A DNA stretch of 64,000 nucleotides. It comes from Streptomyces sp. NBC_01198. GTDB taxonomy: Bacteria; Actinomycetota; Actinomycetes; Streptomycetales; Streptomycetaceae. A model generated the notes under the pieces. The model was not told where the DNA came from. It did no database searches and saw only the letters and a list, made by a program, of their open reading frames with translations. The first letter of the stretch is position 1. Each line of letters starts with the position of its first letter. The stretch is from contig NZ_CP108568.1 of assembly GCF_036010485.1 (NCBI RefSeq), positions 4,843,001-4,907,000 of the forward strand. Reading direction: 5' to 3'. This document shows positions 26,271 to 33,693 of the stretch, in pieces. The position numbers and the translations under genes are program-made.

Positions 26271-26734
26271 CGCCGCGCACCGCGGAGGCGCGGGCCGTGG
26301 AGCGGGCCAACCAGGCCTTCTACGACGCCGTGGAGAACTCCGACCTCGACGCGCTGGAGTCGGTCGTCCTCGACGGGCCGCTCGCCGAGTCCGTCGCCGT
26401 CGTCCACCCCGGCTGGCCGGTGCTGCGCGGCCGCCGCGAGGTGATGCGGTCCTTCGCGCTGATCATGGCCAACACCGACTACATCCAGTTCTTCCTCACC
26501 GACGTAGAGGTCGGCGTCGACGGCGACGCCGCCGTCGTCACCTGCACCGAGAACATCCTCACCGGCGGCCCCGCCGAGGACGACGGCTCGGCCGGCTCGC
26601 TGGTCGGCGGACTGGTGGTGGCCACCAACGTCTTCCGCCGCACCGCCGACGGCTGGCGGCTGTGGGTCCACCACGGCTCCCCGGTGCTGGCCGAGGAGGA
26701 CGACGAGACCGAAGAAGCAGAACACGAGGAGTGA
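26267..26734 (+). CDS. NTF2-like / SnoaL-type protein of the folate operon
   Basis: The product is 155 aa with an NTF2-like cone fold predicted from the pattern: an N-terminal helix ERANQAFYDAVENSDLDALESVV, a VVHPGWPVLRGRREVMRSFALIM segment, and alternating strands ending FRRTADGWRLWVHHGSPV. The C-terminus is an acidic tail (EEDDETEEAEHEE). It is locked between folP and folB by an ATGA overlap and a tight junction, so it is coexpressed with folate synthesis. No catalytic role is established. Confidence 0.82.
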   Translation: MTPRTAEARAVERANQAFYDAVENSDLDALESVVLDGPLAESVAVVHPGWPVLRGRREVMRSFALIMANTDYIQFFLTDVEVGVDGDAAVVTCTENILTGGPAEDDGSAGSLVGGLVVATNVFRRTADGWRLWVHHGSPVLAEEDDETEEAEHEE

Positions 26735-26736
26735 CG

Positions 26737-27096
26737 GTGGACCGAGTCGCCCTGCGCGGCCTGAAGGTGCGCGGAAACCACGGGGTCTTCCAGCACGAGC
26801 GGGAGAACGGCCAGATCTTCGTGATCGACGTGGTGATGGGCCTGGACACCGCCCCCGCGGCGGCCGGTGACGACCTCCACAGGACCGTGCACTACGGTGT
26901 GGTCGCCGAGGAGGTCGCGGCCGTCGTCGCCGGCGAGCCCGTCGACCTGATCGAGACCCTTGCCCAGCGCATCGCCGACACCTGCCTGGGGCACGAGGCG
27001 GTGCAGGAGGTCGAGGTGACCGTGCACAAACCCGACGCTCCGGTCACCGTGCCCTTCGACGACGTGACCGTGACCATCACCCGGAGCCGCCCGTGA
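26737..27096 (+). CDS. folB: Dihydroneopterin aldolase
   Basis: The product is 119 aa, the normal length. GLKVRGNHGVFQHERENGQIFVIDVVM carries the conserved Glu and His region, and LIETLAQRIADTCL and KPDAPVTVPFDDVTVTI complete the tunnel-fold family. It cleaves dihydroneopterin to 6-hydroxymethyl-dihydropterin. The GTG at 26737 has GAGGAG at 5-6 bases; the in-frame GTG at 26731 would abut that site. Confidence 0.94.
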   Translation: MDRVALRGLKVRGNHGVFQHERENGQIFVIDVVMGLDTAPAAAGDDLHRTVHYGVVAEEVAAVVAGEPVDLIETLAQRIADTCLGHEAVQEVEVTVHKPDAPVTVPFDDVTVTITRSRP

Positions 27097-27704
27097 CCGC
27101 CGAATGGCCGGAGCAGTCCGCCGACCCCACCGTGCAGCCGGTGCCGGCGTCCGTCGTCGCGGCGGTCGACGCGGCCGACAGCACCCTGCAGAACCCGAAG
27201 ACCGCCGTCATCGCGCTCGGCGGCAACCTCGGCAACCGCCTGGAGAACCTGCAGGGCGCCGTGGACGCGCTCGAGGACACCCCCGGCGTCCGGGTCAAGG
27301 CCGTCTCCCCGGTCTACGAGACCGAGCCGTGGGGCGTCGACCCCCGCTCCCAGCCCGGCTACTTCAACGCCGTCGTCCTCATCCGCACCACCCTGCCGCC
27401 CGCCTCGCTGCTGGAGCGCGCCCACGCCATCGAGGAGGCCTACCTGCGCGTACGCGGCGAGCGCTGGGGCCCGCGCACCATCGACGTCGACATCGTCGCC
27501 TACCAGGGCGCCGTCTCCGACGACCCCGCCCTCACGCTGCCCCACCCCCGCGCCCACGAGCGCGCCTTCGTCCTCGTACCGTGGTACGACATCGACCCGG
27601 CCGCCGTCGTCCCCGGCCGCGGCCCGGTCGCCGAGCTGCTCGCGACCGTCGACCGGCAGGGCGTGCAGCGCCGAGACGACGTGGAACTACGGCTGCCCGA
27701 GTAA
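27093..27704 (+). CDS. folK: 2-amino-4-hydroxy-6-hydroxymethyldihydropteridine diphosphokinase
   Basis: The product is 203 aa, with an N-terminal extension of about 35 residues before the HPPK fold starts at AVIALGGNLGNRLENLQGAVDAL. VSPVYETEPWGV, QPGYFNAVVLIRT, RWGPRTIDVDIV and LPHPRAHERAFVLVPW are the HPPK signatures. Its GTG start overlaps the folB stop (GTGA), so the two are coupled. Product feeds the FolP reaction. Confidence 0.95.
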   Translation: MTAEWPEQSADPTVQPVPASVVAAVDAADSTLQNPKTAVIALGGNLGNRLENLQGAVDALEDTPGVRVKAVSPVYETEPWGVDPRSQPGYFNAVVLIRTTLPPASLLERAHAIEEAYLRVRGERWGPRTIDVDIVAYQGAVSDDPALTLPHPRAHERAFVLVPWYDIDPAAVVPGRGPVAELLATVDRQGVQRRDDVELRLPE

Positions 27705-27749
27705 TCGTTGCGACCGGTAGACAACAACGATGGTGGAGGCGGGCACTCG

Positions 27750-28250
27750 GTGAGGACACTGCGGATCAGGATGCTGGCGGGACTCTTCGCGATCGCGTTG
27801 GTGATCGCCTGGTCCATCGCCCGGCTGTGGGACACGGTCGGCACGCTGCCCGGCGTCCCGCTGGCCGCGCCCATCGTTCTCGCCGTCATCGCGACGGCCC
27901 TCTTCGCGACGGCCCTCTCCCTGCGCTCCCGGCTCCGCGCCCAGCGCGAACGCCGTCCCGGCGCCAAGGGCGTCGACCCGCTGGCCGCCGCCCGGGCGGT
28001 GGTCTTCGCGCAGTCCAGCGCGCTGGTCGCCTCGCTGGTCGCGGGACTCTACGGGGGCGCGTGCGTCTACCTGATCATGTACAAGCTGGACATGGACCCG
28101 CGGCAGCAGCAGGCCGTCTACGCCGGCCTGGCGTTCCTCACCGGCGTGGCCGTGGTGGCCGCGGCCATATTCCTCGAGCGCATCTGCAAACTCCCCGACG
28201 ACGAGGACACGCATCCCCCCGTCCCCACCCCCCACAGCCGCCACCACTAG
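27750..28250 (+). CDS. DUF3180 family membrane protein
   Basis: The product is 166 aa with four hydrophobic helices (LAGLFAIALVIAWSIARLW, LAAPIVLAVIATALFATAL, VVFAQSSALVASLVAGLYGGACVYLI, GLAFLTGVAVVAAAIFLERICKLP). This is the DUF3180 membrane family that regularly follows folK in actinobacteria. The function is unknown. GTG 27750 is preceded by GGAGG; a TTG at 27708 would add 14 polar residues. Confidence 0.85.
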   Translation: MRTLRIRMLAGLFAIALVIAWSIARLWDTVGTLPGVPLAAPIVLAVIATALFATALSLRSRLRAQRERRPGAKGVDPLAAARAVVFAQSSALVASLVAGLYGGACVYLIMYKLDMDPRQQQAVYAGLAFLTGVAVVAAAIFLERICKLPDDEDTHPPVPTPHSRHH

Positions 28251-28815
28251 CTTTCCCCGGGGTCCGCCCGCCCTCCCGGCCGCGCCCCTCCCACCACGGT
28301 GGCTGAGCGCTCCGTTCTCCCCCAGCGCTTCGCCCGGGGGTACCCCCACGCGCCCCCGGGTGATTGCCCCTTGCGCTGACGCCGCTGCTTTCCCGGCGCG
28401 GTGGCTGAGCCCGGGTGATTGCCCCTTGCGGTGGCCTGTCGCCTTTCCCGCCGTCCTGGCTGGTCGCGCAGTTCCCCGCGCCCCTTCGGGGCTCGGGTCC
28501 TCCTCCGCCCAGGGTCGGCCCCTGGCGGGGGGCTTGCCCTCTGCCGCAGAGGGAGAGCGTTTCCAGGGGCGCGTGGGGGTACCCCCACGCGGAGCGCCGG
28601 GGGAGAACGGAGCGACAAGCCGAGACGGCGCAGCCGACAAGCGCGCCACCGCAAGTGGCAGTCACCCCCGGGGCGCGGGCAGCGGAGCGCGCGGCGCGCC
28701 GGCAGGCGGGGGCTCACCGCAGGGTGGCGGGCACTCCCCCGGGAGCCGGGGGCGCACGCCCGGACGGGGCGGGGGTGAGTTGACCCGCGTGGGGGGTGCG
28801 TGGTTTGGTCGGATC
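28251..28815. repeat. Intergenic repeat cluster (565 bp), mixed type I and GGGGGTACCCCC elements
   Basis: There is no believable gene. A type I element begins CTGGTCGCGCAGTTCC at 28460 and runs to about 28574, through CTCTGCCGCAGAGGGAGAGCG. Two copies of a second motif, in opposite orientation, flank it: CGCTCCGTTCTCCCCCAGCG with GGGGGTACCCCC at about 28302-28350, and GGGGGTACCCCC with GGAGAACGGAGCGAC at about 28576-28625. The second motif recurs at 52846-52896. Confidence 0.65.
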
Positions 28816-28902
28816 GTGAACGTGTTCGCGGTCCGCCTTCACCGGAGGGTCCACCTGGACCTCCTCCGGTACGCGGGCTGCGTGTGTACGGCCGCGCGCT
28901 GA
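28816..28902 (+). CDS. Cysteine-responsive leader peptide (uORF)
   Basis: A 28-codon ORF begins GTG at 28816 and ends TGA at 28902. Its core reads RRVHLDLLRYAGCVC, matching the actinobacterial putative leader peptide pattern (RRHVDL..., then Cys codons close to the end). The Cys codons are TGC (28879) and the rare TGT (28885). It is 78 bp upstream of a cysteine dioxygenase gene. Ribosome stalling at these codons under low cysteine would alter folding of the flanking hairpins. It may be leaderless, since there is no clear ribosome binding site. Confidence 0.75.
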   Translation: MNVFAVRLHRRVHLDLLRYAGCVCTAAR

Positions 28903-28915
28903 CGCGCGCCTCCGG
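28841..28915 (+). promoter_or_regulatory. Attenuator stems overlapping the cysteine leader peptide
   Basis: ACCGGAGG (28841-28848) can pair with CCTCCGGT (28863-28870), stacking on GTCCA/TGGAC inside it. Alternatively it can pair with a second CCTCCGG at 28909-28915, downstream of the leader stop. A GCGCGC/GCGCGC pairing flanks the stop codon. The mutually exclusive pairings around the two Cys codons are what an attenuator needs. Confidence 0.55.
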
Positions 28916-28980
28916 CCCTCCGTTCACCCCGCCGCGCGAAGCGTGATCCGCCGCGGCACACACCCCCAGGCTGGTAGACC

Positions 28981-29493
28981 TTGTCCACCTCACGTACCAC
29001 CACCGCCCCCACCGCCACCGAACTGCTGGACTTCGCCAAGCGCACCGCCGCGGACACCGAGCTGGTGCGCGATCTCCCGCTCGACCCGGAGGGCCGCACC
29101 TGGGTGCGGCTGGAAGGCCCCGGCGGGGCCGAGGCGTGGCTGATCGGGTGGCCACCCGGCGCCGAGACCGGCTGGCACGACCACGGCGGCTCGTACGGCG
29201 TGTTCGTGACCGCCGCCGGTGAGCTGACCGAGCAGTCGCTGGCGGTCCCGCTGCCCTCGGAGGGCTGGCGTTCGCTGGAACTGGCCGAGGGCCTGGACCG
29301 CGACCGGGTGCTGCCGGAAGGCGAGGGGCGCGCGTTCGGGCGGCACCACGTGCACCAGGTGGAGAACCGTTCGCAGACCACCCATGCCGTCTCGGTGCAC
29401 GCCTACTACCCGCCGCTGCCGCTGATCCGCCGCTACAGCCGCAAGGGCAGCACCTTCCGGCTCGAACTGGTCGAGCGCCCCGAGGAGTGGTGA
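28981..29493 (+). CDS. Cysteine dioxygenase family (cupin) protein
   Basis: The product is 170 aa of the bacterial cysteine dioxygenase type I family. The Fe-binding His residues sit in GWHDHGGSYGVF (HxH of cupin motif 1) and in FGRHHVHQVENRS (motif 2). It oxidises cysteine to cysteine sulfinate. The start is a TTG at 28981 (MSTSRTTT), with no ATG/GTG giving a comparable N-terminus; GTG is absent in the first 30 codons. It follows the Cys leader peptide and is coupled (TGATG) to the rhodanese gene. Confidence 0.85.
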   Translation: MSTSRTTTAPTATELLDFAKRTAADTELVRDLPLDPEGRTWVRLEGPGGAEAWLIGWPPGAETGWHDHGGSYGVFVTAAGELTEQSLAVPLPSEGWRSLELAEGLDRDRVLPEGEGRAFGRHHVHQVENRSQTTHAVSVHAYYPPLPLIRRYSRKGSTFRLELVERPEEW

Positions 29494-29930
29494 TGGCCGC
29501 GTCCCTGGACGAGCAACTGGCCGCGCTGCGGACGACGTACCACCGCCTGGAGCCCGCGGAGGCGGCCGGGGCGGCCCGGGAGGGCGCGTTGCTGGTCGAC
29601 ATCCGCTACGCGGCCCTGCGGGACCGCGACGGCACGATACCGGGCGCCGCGATCGTCGAGCGCAACGAGCTGGAGTGGCGGCTCGACCCGGCCGGCACGC
29701 ACCGGCTGCCGCAGGCGGTGTCGTACGACCTGCCGGTGGTGGTGATCTGCAACGAGGGCTACGCCTCCACCCTGGCCGCGGCCTCCCTGCACACGCTGGG
29801 CCTGAGCCGGGCCACCGACCTGGCGGGCGGTTTCCAGGCGTGGCGGGCGGCGGGCCTCCCGGTCACCCCGCCGGACGGCACCCCGACCCGCCCGACGCCC
29901 TCGGTCGCGGCACCGGACGCGGCCGGCTAA
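29493..29930 (+). CDS. Rhodanese-like sulfurtransferase
   Basis: The product is 145 aa, a single rhodanese domain. The start motif LLVDIRYAALRDRDGTIPGA contains the conserved Asp and Arg; the active-site loop is VVVICNEGYAST with the catalytic Cys; the fold ends in TDLAGGFQAWRAAGLPV. It overlaps the cysteine dioxygenase stop by one base (TGATG). The pair probably handles cysteine overload or sulfane sulfur. Confidence 0.87.
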   Translation: MAASLDEQLAALRTTYHRLEPAEAAGAAREGALLVDIRYAALRDRDGTIPGAAIVERNELEWRLDPAGTHRLPQAVSYDLPVVVICNEGYASTLAAASLHTLGLSRATDLAGGFQAWRAAGLPVTPPDGTPTRPTPSVAAPDAAG

Positions 29931-30254
29931 AGGCCGTACGCCGTAGGCCGGTTCGACGTTCCAGCGGAATATGCCGCCGCTTTTCGATCTTGCCGCACCC
30001 GCACTCAAGATCGAATTTGCCGGGCCGAAGCGGACCGGCGGTATCGGCGCCGACCGGGCCGGGCCGAGGCCGTCGGGGCCGCCCGGCCCAAGCGGCCGTC
30101 GGGGGCGATGCCCGACATTCGCCCCGTCGCAAAAGGGGCACAACGGGCCGCGCCGAATGCCCTCCGTATTCGGCCGCCATTAGTTACCGGAATCGGACAG
30201 AAAAAGTGTGACCCGCCGCCCCACGCGCCCGTCACGCACGCTAAATTTCTGGCC
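29931..30254. other. Intergenic region with strong inverted repeats
   Basis: This 324-bp spacer is less GC-rich than its surroundings and has no believable ORF. TTCGATCTTG (29983-29992) and CAAGATCGAA (30006-30015) are perfect 10-bp complements around a 13-nt loop, followed by TTT: a terminator for the rhodanese operon or an operator. The segment before 30255 contains an AT-rich stretch (GTTACCGGAATCGGACAGAAA) that may hold the promoter of the next gene. Confidence 0.5.
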
Positions 30255-31220
30255 ATGCCCCGTGGACGTCACCGCCATTCCCAGCCACTGCACCGCATGC
30301 TGCCGCCGCTGAGCATCGCCGGCGGCGCCGCGGTGCTCGCCGCCGCTTCACTGATGGCCGCGGATACGGGCGTGATACGGGTCCTCACGGCTGCCACCGC
30401 GCTCACCGCGATAGCCGGCGCCGCCCTCGCCCGGGCCTGGGACCGGTCCGCGGGACGCGAGGTCGCCGAGCTTGAGGCCGCCCGGGTGCGCGAGGAATGG
30501 CGTACGGACGAGCGGGTCGCCGAGCTGGAGACCGACCTGGAGGAGTCCCGCGAGCTGCGCGGCCGGCTGGAGAAGAAGCTGCGCGCCAAGCGCACGGAAC
30601 TGGCCAGGCTCCGCACCGAGCACGCCGACCTGTTGCGGCGGTACGCCACCGCCGAGGCCGAGCGGGCGCGGGCGCTGGAGAAGAACCGCCAGCTGCGGGT
30701 CGGCGACGTGCCCCACCAGCTGGCCCTCACCAGCGGCACCTCCGCGATCGGCCCGGCGGCCTTCCTCAAGGCCGAGCAGGCGCTGCGCGACCTGTCCCGC
30801 AACGCCGCGGGCCAGCAGGCGCAGGCCACCGTCGAGGAGGCCAGGCGCCGCGAGGCAGCGGCGCCCGCGGAGGAGGAGCCGCAGGGGCGGCACACCGCGG
30901 AGTCCCACGCGCGCACCTCCGCGGCGGGCCTGCCGGTGCGCGAGCACCGGCTCGTCCCCGCGGTGGCCGCGGCCGTCCTGCCCTACGCCCAGCCGTCCAC
31001 CTCGTCGGGCGGTTCCGCGCAGCGGACGATCGGCGGCTTCGACTTCTTCGGTACGCAGAAGGAGCTGCCGGCCCCCGACGCGGACGCCGCCGGCGCCGAG
31101 GACGCGCACTCCGCCGGCGAGCACACCCAGGCCGCGGACCCGGAAACCGAGGTCATCGACCTCACCGCCCACGACGAGACCGAGCAGCTCGACATGTCGG
31201 GCCTGCGCGCCCAGGCCTGA
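30255..31220 (+). CDS. Membrane-anchored coiled-coil protein, unknown function
   Basis: The product is 321 aa. After a short basic N-terminus come two hydrophobic helices (LSIAGGAAVLAAASLMAAD, VLTAATALTAIAGAALARAW), then a long charged coiled coil at about 65-150 (VAELEAARVREEWRTDERVAELETDLEESRELRG onwards, heptad-like). A low-complexity Ala/Glu/Ser tail with the motif RTIGGFDFFG follows. No enzyme motif is seen. Proteins like this occur in streptomycetes near the fol cluster. It converges on the sigma factor gene, sharing a palindrome over both stop codons. Confidence 0.75.
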   Translation: MPRGRHRHSQPLHRMLPPLSIAGGAAVLAAASLMAADTGVIRVLTAATALTAIAGAALARAWDRSAGREVAELEAARVREEWRTDERVAELETDLEESRELRGRLEKKLRAKRTELARLRTEHADLLRRYATAEAERARALEKNRQLRVGDVPHQLALTSGTSAIGPAAFLKAEQALRDLSRNAAGQQAQATVEEARRREAAAPAEEEPQGRHTAESHARTSAAGLPVREHRLVPAVAAAVLPYAQPSTSSGGSAQRTIGGFDFFGTQKELPAPDADAAGAEDAHSAGEHTQAADPETEVIDLTAHDETEQLDMSGLRAQA

Positions 31221-31235
31221 GGCCGGCCTCAGGCC
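31214..31235. terminator. Perfect 22-bp palindrome containing both stop codons of convergent genes
   Basis: GGCCTGAGGCC (31214-31224) is immediately followed by its reverse complement GGCCTCAGGCC. The TGA of the coiled-coil gene (31218-31220) and the TGA of the sigma factor on the other strand (31229-31231) occupy symmetric positions. It may act as a bidirectional terminator, though a hairpin would need to open central pairs to form a loop. Confidence 0.5.
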
Positions 31236-32074
31236 AGCGGCTGCACCGTCAGGGTGGCCAGCACCGACGGGGACGTGACGACCTCGATCGTACGGACCCG
31301 GCCCCCGGCGATCGTGAAGGTGAGCACCCGGTGGTCCGGCGTCCCGGCGGACGCCACGACGCCCACGGCGCCGTCCACCAGGGCCAGCCGGGCGTCGCGC
31401 ACCATCGCCGCGGTCCTGATCGCGTTCCTGGCCACCGTCGCCGCCCCCCGGGACACCGGCACGGCGGGGGCGTCGGAGCGTACGACCGCGTCCGGGTCGA
31501 GTACGGCCACCAGCGCCTCGAAGTCGCCGTCCCGCGAGGCGGCGAGGAAGGCGCCGACCACCTGCCGCTGCAACGCGAGATCGGGTTCGGCCGCGACGGG
31601 CGCGCCCTGGATCCGCCGCCTGGCCCGGCTGGCCAGCTGGCGCGCGGCGGCCGGCGTCCGGTCCACGATCGGCGCGATGTCGTCGAACGGCACCGCGAAC
31701 ATGTCGTGCAGCACGAAGGCCAGCCGCTCCGCGGGCTCCAGCGTCTCCAGGACCACCAGCAGCGCGACCCCCACCGAGTCGGCCAGCACCGCCTCCTGCT
31801 CGGGGTCGGCGGCCCCCGGCTCCGGAACGGCGCCGAGCGGCTCCTCCCTGCGTGTCCTGCGCGACCGCAGCATGTCGAGGCAGACCCGGCCGACGACGGT
31901 GGTGAGCCAGCCGGCGAGGTTGGCGACCTCGCCGCCGCCGGAACGGCTGAGCCGCAGCCACGCCTCCTGGACGGCGTCGTCCGCCTCGGTCGCCGAGCCC
32001 AGCATGCGGTAGGCCACCGCCCGCAGGCGGCTGCGATTGGCCTCGAATCGTTCGGCGAGCAGCTCGTCGTCCAT
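31229..32074 (-). CDS. sigJ: ECF sigma factor, SigJ / ECF41 type with SnoaL-like C-terminal domain
   Basis: The product is 281 aa. Sigma region 2 (LRAVAYRMLGSATEADDAVQEAWLRL, then NLAGWLTTVVGRVCLDMLRSRRTRREE) and region 4 (LEPAERLAFVLHDMFAVPFDDIAPIVDRTPAAARQLASRARRRI) are followed by an NTF2/SnoaL-like domain of about 110 residues. This layout defines the ECF41 group, where the C-terminal domain regulates activity in place of an anti-sigma factor. The usual ECF41 partner (a COE-class carboxymuconolactone decarboxylase, oxidoreductase or epimerase) is not adjacent; an epimerase lies about 1.6 kb away on the other strand. Confidence 0.85.
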   Translation of the reverse strand: MDDELLAERFEANRSRLRAVAYRMLGSATEADDAVQEAWLRLSRSGGGEVANLAGWLTTVVGRVCLDMLRSRRTRREEPLGAVPEPGAADPEQEAVLADSVGVALLVVLETLEPAERLAFVLHDMFAVPFDDIAPIVDRTPAAARQLASRARRRIQGAPVAAEPDLALQRQVVGAFLAASRDGDFEALVAVLDPDAVVRSDAPAVPVSRGAATVARNAIRTAAMVRDARLALVDGAVGVVASAGTPDHRVLTFTIAGGRVRTIEVVTSPSVLATLTVQPLA

Positions 32075-32171
32075 CGGTCACATTCCTCCGTCGCGGTCCG
32101 TCACCGCTTTGACGAGCGGCGGGGCCGGGATGTGACGGGGCGCGGCGCCGGTGCAGGCGCCGCGGGCCGCG

Positions 32172-33314
32172 CTACTTGTCGACGTCGCCGACCACGAAGA
32201 ACATCGAGCCGAGGATCGCCACCATGTCCGCCACCAGGGTGCCGGGCAGCAGCACGGTCAGCGCCTGGATGTTGTTGAACGACGCCGAGCGCAGCTTGAG
32301 GCGGTACGGGGTCTTCTCGCCCTTCGACACCAGGTAGTAGCCGTTCAGGCCGAGCGGATTCTCCGTCCAGGCGTAGGTGTGCCCCTCCGGGGCCTTGACC
32401 ACCTTGGGCAGCCGCTGGTTGATCGGCCCCGGCGGCAGCTCAGCCAGCCGGTCCAGGCACGCGTCGGCCAGGTCGAGCGCCACATGCGTCTGCTCGAGCA
32501 GCACCTCGAAGCGGGCCAGGCAGTCGCCCTCGGTCCTGGTCACCACCCGCATCGTGCCGGCCAGCTCCCCGTACGCCAGATACGGCTCGTCCCTGCGCAG
32601 GTCGAAGTCCACCCCCGAGGCCCGGGCGATCGGCCCGCTCACCCCGAAGCCGTGCACGTCCTGCCGCGACAGCACGCCGACCCCGCGGGTCCTGCCGCGG
32701 AAGATCTCGTTGCCGAGCACGAGGTCGTCGATCCGCGCCATCCGCGCCCGCACCGCCGCGACCGTCGCCCGCGCCCGCCCGGTCCAGCCGTTCGGCAGAT
32801 CCTCCTTGAGGCCGCCGACCCGGTTGAACATGTAGTGCATCCGGCCGCCGGAGACCTCCTCCATGACCTGCTGCAGCTCCTCGCGCTCGGTGAACGCGTA
32901 GAAGATCGGCGTGATCCCGCCCAGCTCCAGCGGATACGACCCGAGGAACATCAGGTGGTTCAGCACCCGGTTCAACTCGGCGAGCAGCGTCCGCGTCCAC
33001 ACGGCACGCTCCGGCACCTCCATGCCGAGCATCCGCTCGACGGCGAGGACGACGCCGAGCTCGTTGGCGAACGCGGAGAGCCAGTCGTGGCGGTTGGCCA
33101 GCATGATGATCTGCCGGTAGTCCCGCGCCTCGAACAGCTTCTCCGCGCCGCGGTGCATGTACCCCACGATCGGCTCCGCCGTCCGGATCCGCTCCCCGTC
33201 CAGCACGAGCCGCAGCCGCAGCACTCCGTGCGTGGAGGGGTGCTGGGGGCCGATGTTCAGCACCATGTCGGTGCCCTCGGCCGCCCCGCCGATACCGATC
33301 GTGGTCTCCGTCAT
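32172..33314 (-). CDS. Orphan NADH-quinone oxidoreductase subunit D (NuoD-like)
   Basis: The product is 380 aa, the 49-kDa subunit family of complex I. NIGPQHPSTHGVLRLRLVLDGE, GYMHRGAEKLFE, NRVLNHLMFLGSYPLELGG and the C-terminal VAILGSMFFVVGDVDK are characteristic. No other nuo gene is nearby, so it is a second, isolated copy. Its partner hydrogenase- or dehydrogenase-like complex is unknown. The ATG at 33314 is accepted; a repeat element follows upstream. Confidence 0.9.
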   Translation of the reverse strand: MTETTIGIGGAAEGTDMVLNIGPQHPSTHGVLRLRLVLDGERIRTAEPIVGYMHRGAEKLFEARDYRQIIMLANRHDWLSAFANELGVVLAVERMLGMEVPERAVWTRTLLAELNRVLNHLMFLGSYPLELGGITPIFYAFTEREELQQVMEEVSGGRMHYMFNRVGGLKEDLPNGWTGRARATVAAVRARMARIDDLVLGNEIFRGRTRGVGVLSRQDVHGFGVSGPIARASGVDFDLRRDEPYLAYGELAGTMRVVTRTEGDCLARFEVLLEQTHVALDLADACLDRLAELPPGPINQRLPKVVKAPEGHTYAWTENPLGLNGYYLVSKGEKTPYRLKLRSASFNNIQALTVLLPGTLVADMVAILGSMFFVVGDVDK

Positions 33315-33693
33315 CCCCCCATCCTCTCAGCCCCCCCGCCCACCCTGACCCGGCGCCCCGCGGGTGGTCGCCACGTGCGGTGGCGCTCGCAGTGCCGCTG
33401 CGTCGTGGCTGGTCGCGCAGTTCCCCGCGCCCCTGAAAAACGCTCACCCTCTGCGGTAGCGGCCCCTGCCGGGGATCCAACGCCCGACGGCGGAAGACGC
33501 AGGCCTCAAGGGGCGCGGGGAACTGCGCGACAAGCCCCCACGGCGGGAAAGGAGCAACGCCACAGCAAGTGGCACTCACCCCGGGGCGCGGGGAACTGCG
33601 CGTCGTCAAAGCCCGCCCGGCAAGGGGCTCGTGTTCGCTCATGGCGTCCCGCCCGGACGCCACAAAAGGCCTGGCACGAGCCATCGTGGGGCG
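33315..33693. repeat. Intergenic repeat block, type I copy (33409-33534)
   Basis: This 379-bp divergent spacer contains a type I element from CTGGTCGCGCAGTTCC (33409) to GCGCGACAAG (33534). Internally it is the reverse complement of the 15001-15127 copy: GAAAAACGCTCACCCTCTGC, a CCCCTGCCGGGG hairpin, CGCCCGACGGCGGAAGACGC. A partial arm (GGGGCGCGGGGAACTGCGCG) follows at about 33583-33602. No ORF is believable; the promoters of nuoD and the epimerase must lie at the margins. Confidence 0.75.

Noticed and set aside
26731..26736. folB start at GTG 26731 giving a GTGA overlap
   Set aside because: The GAGGA ribosome site would abut the codon; GTG 26737 gives normal spacing. Kept only as an alternative.
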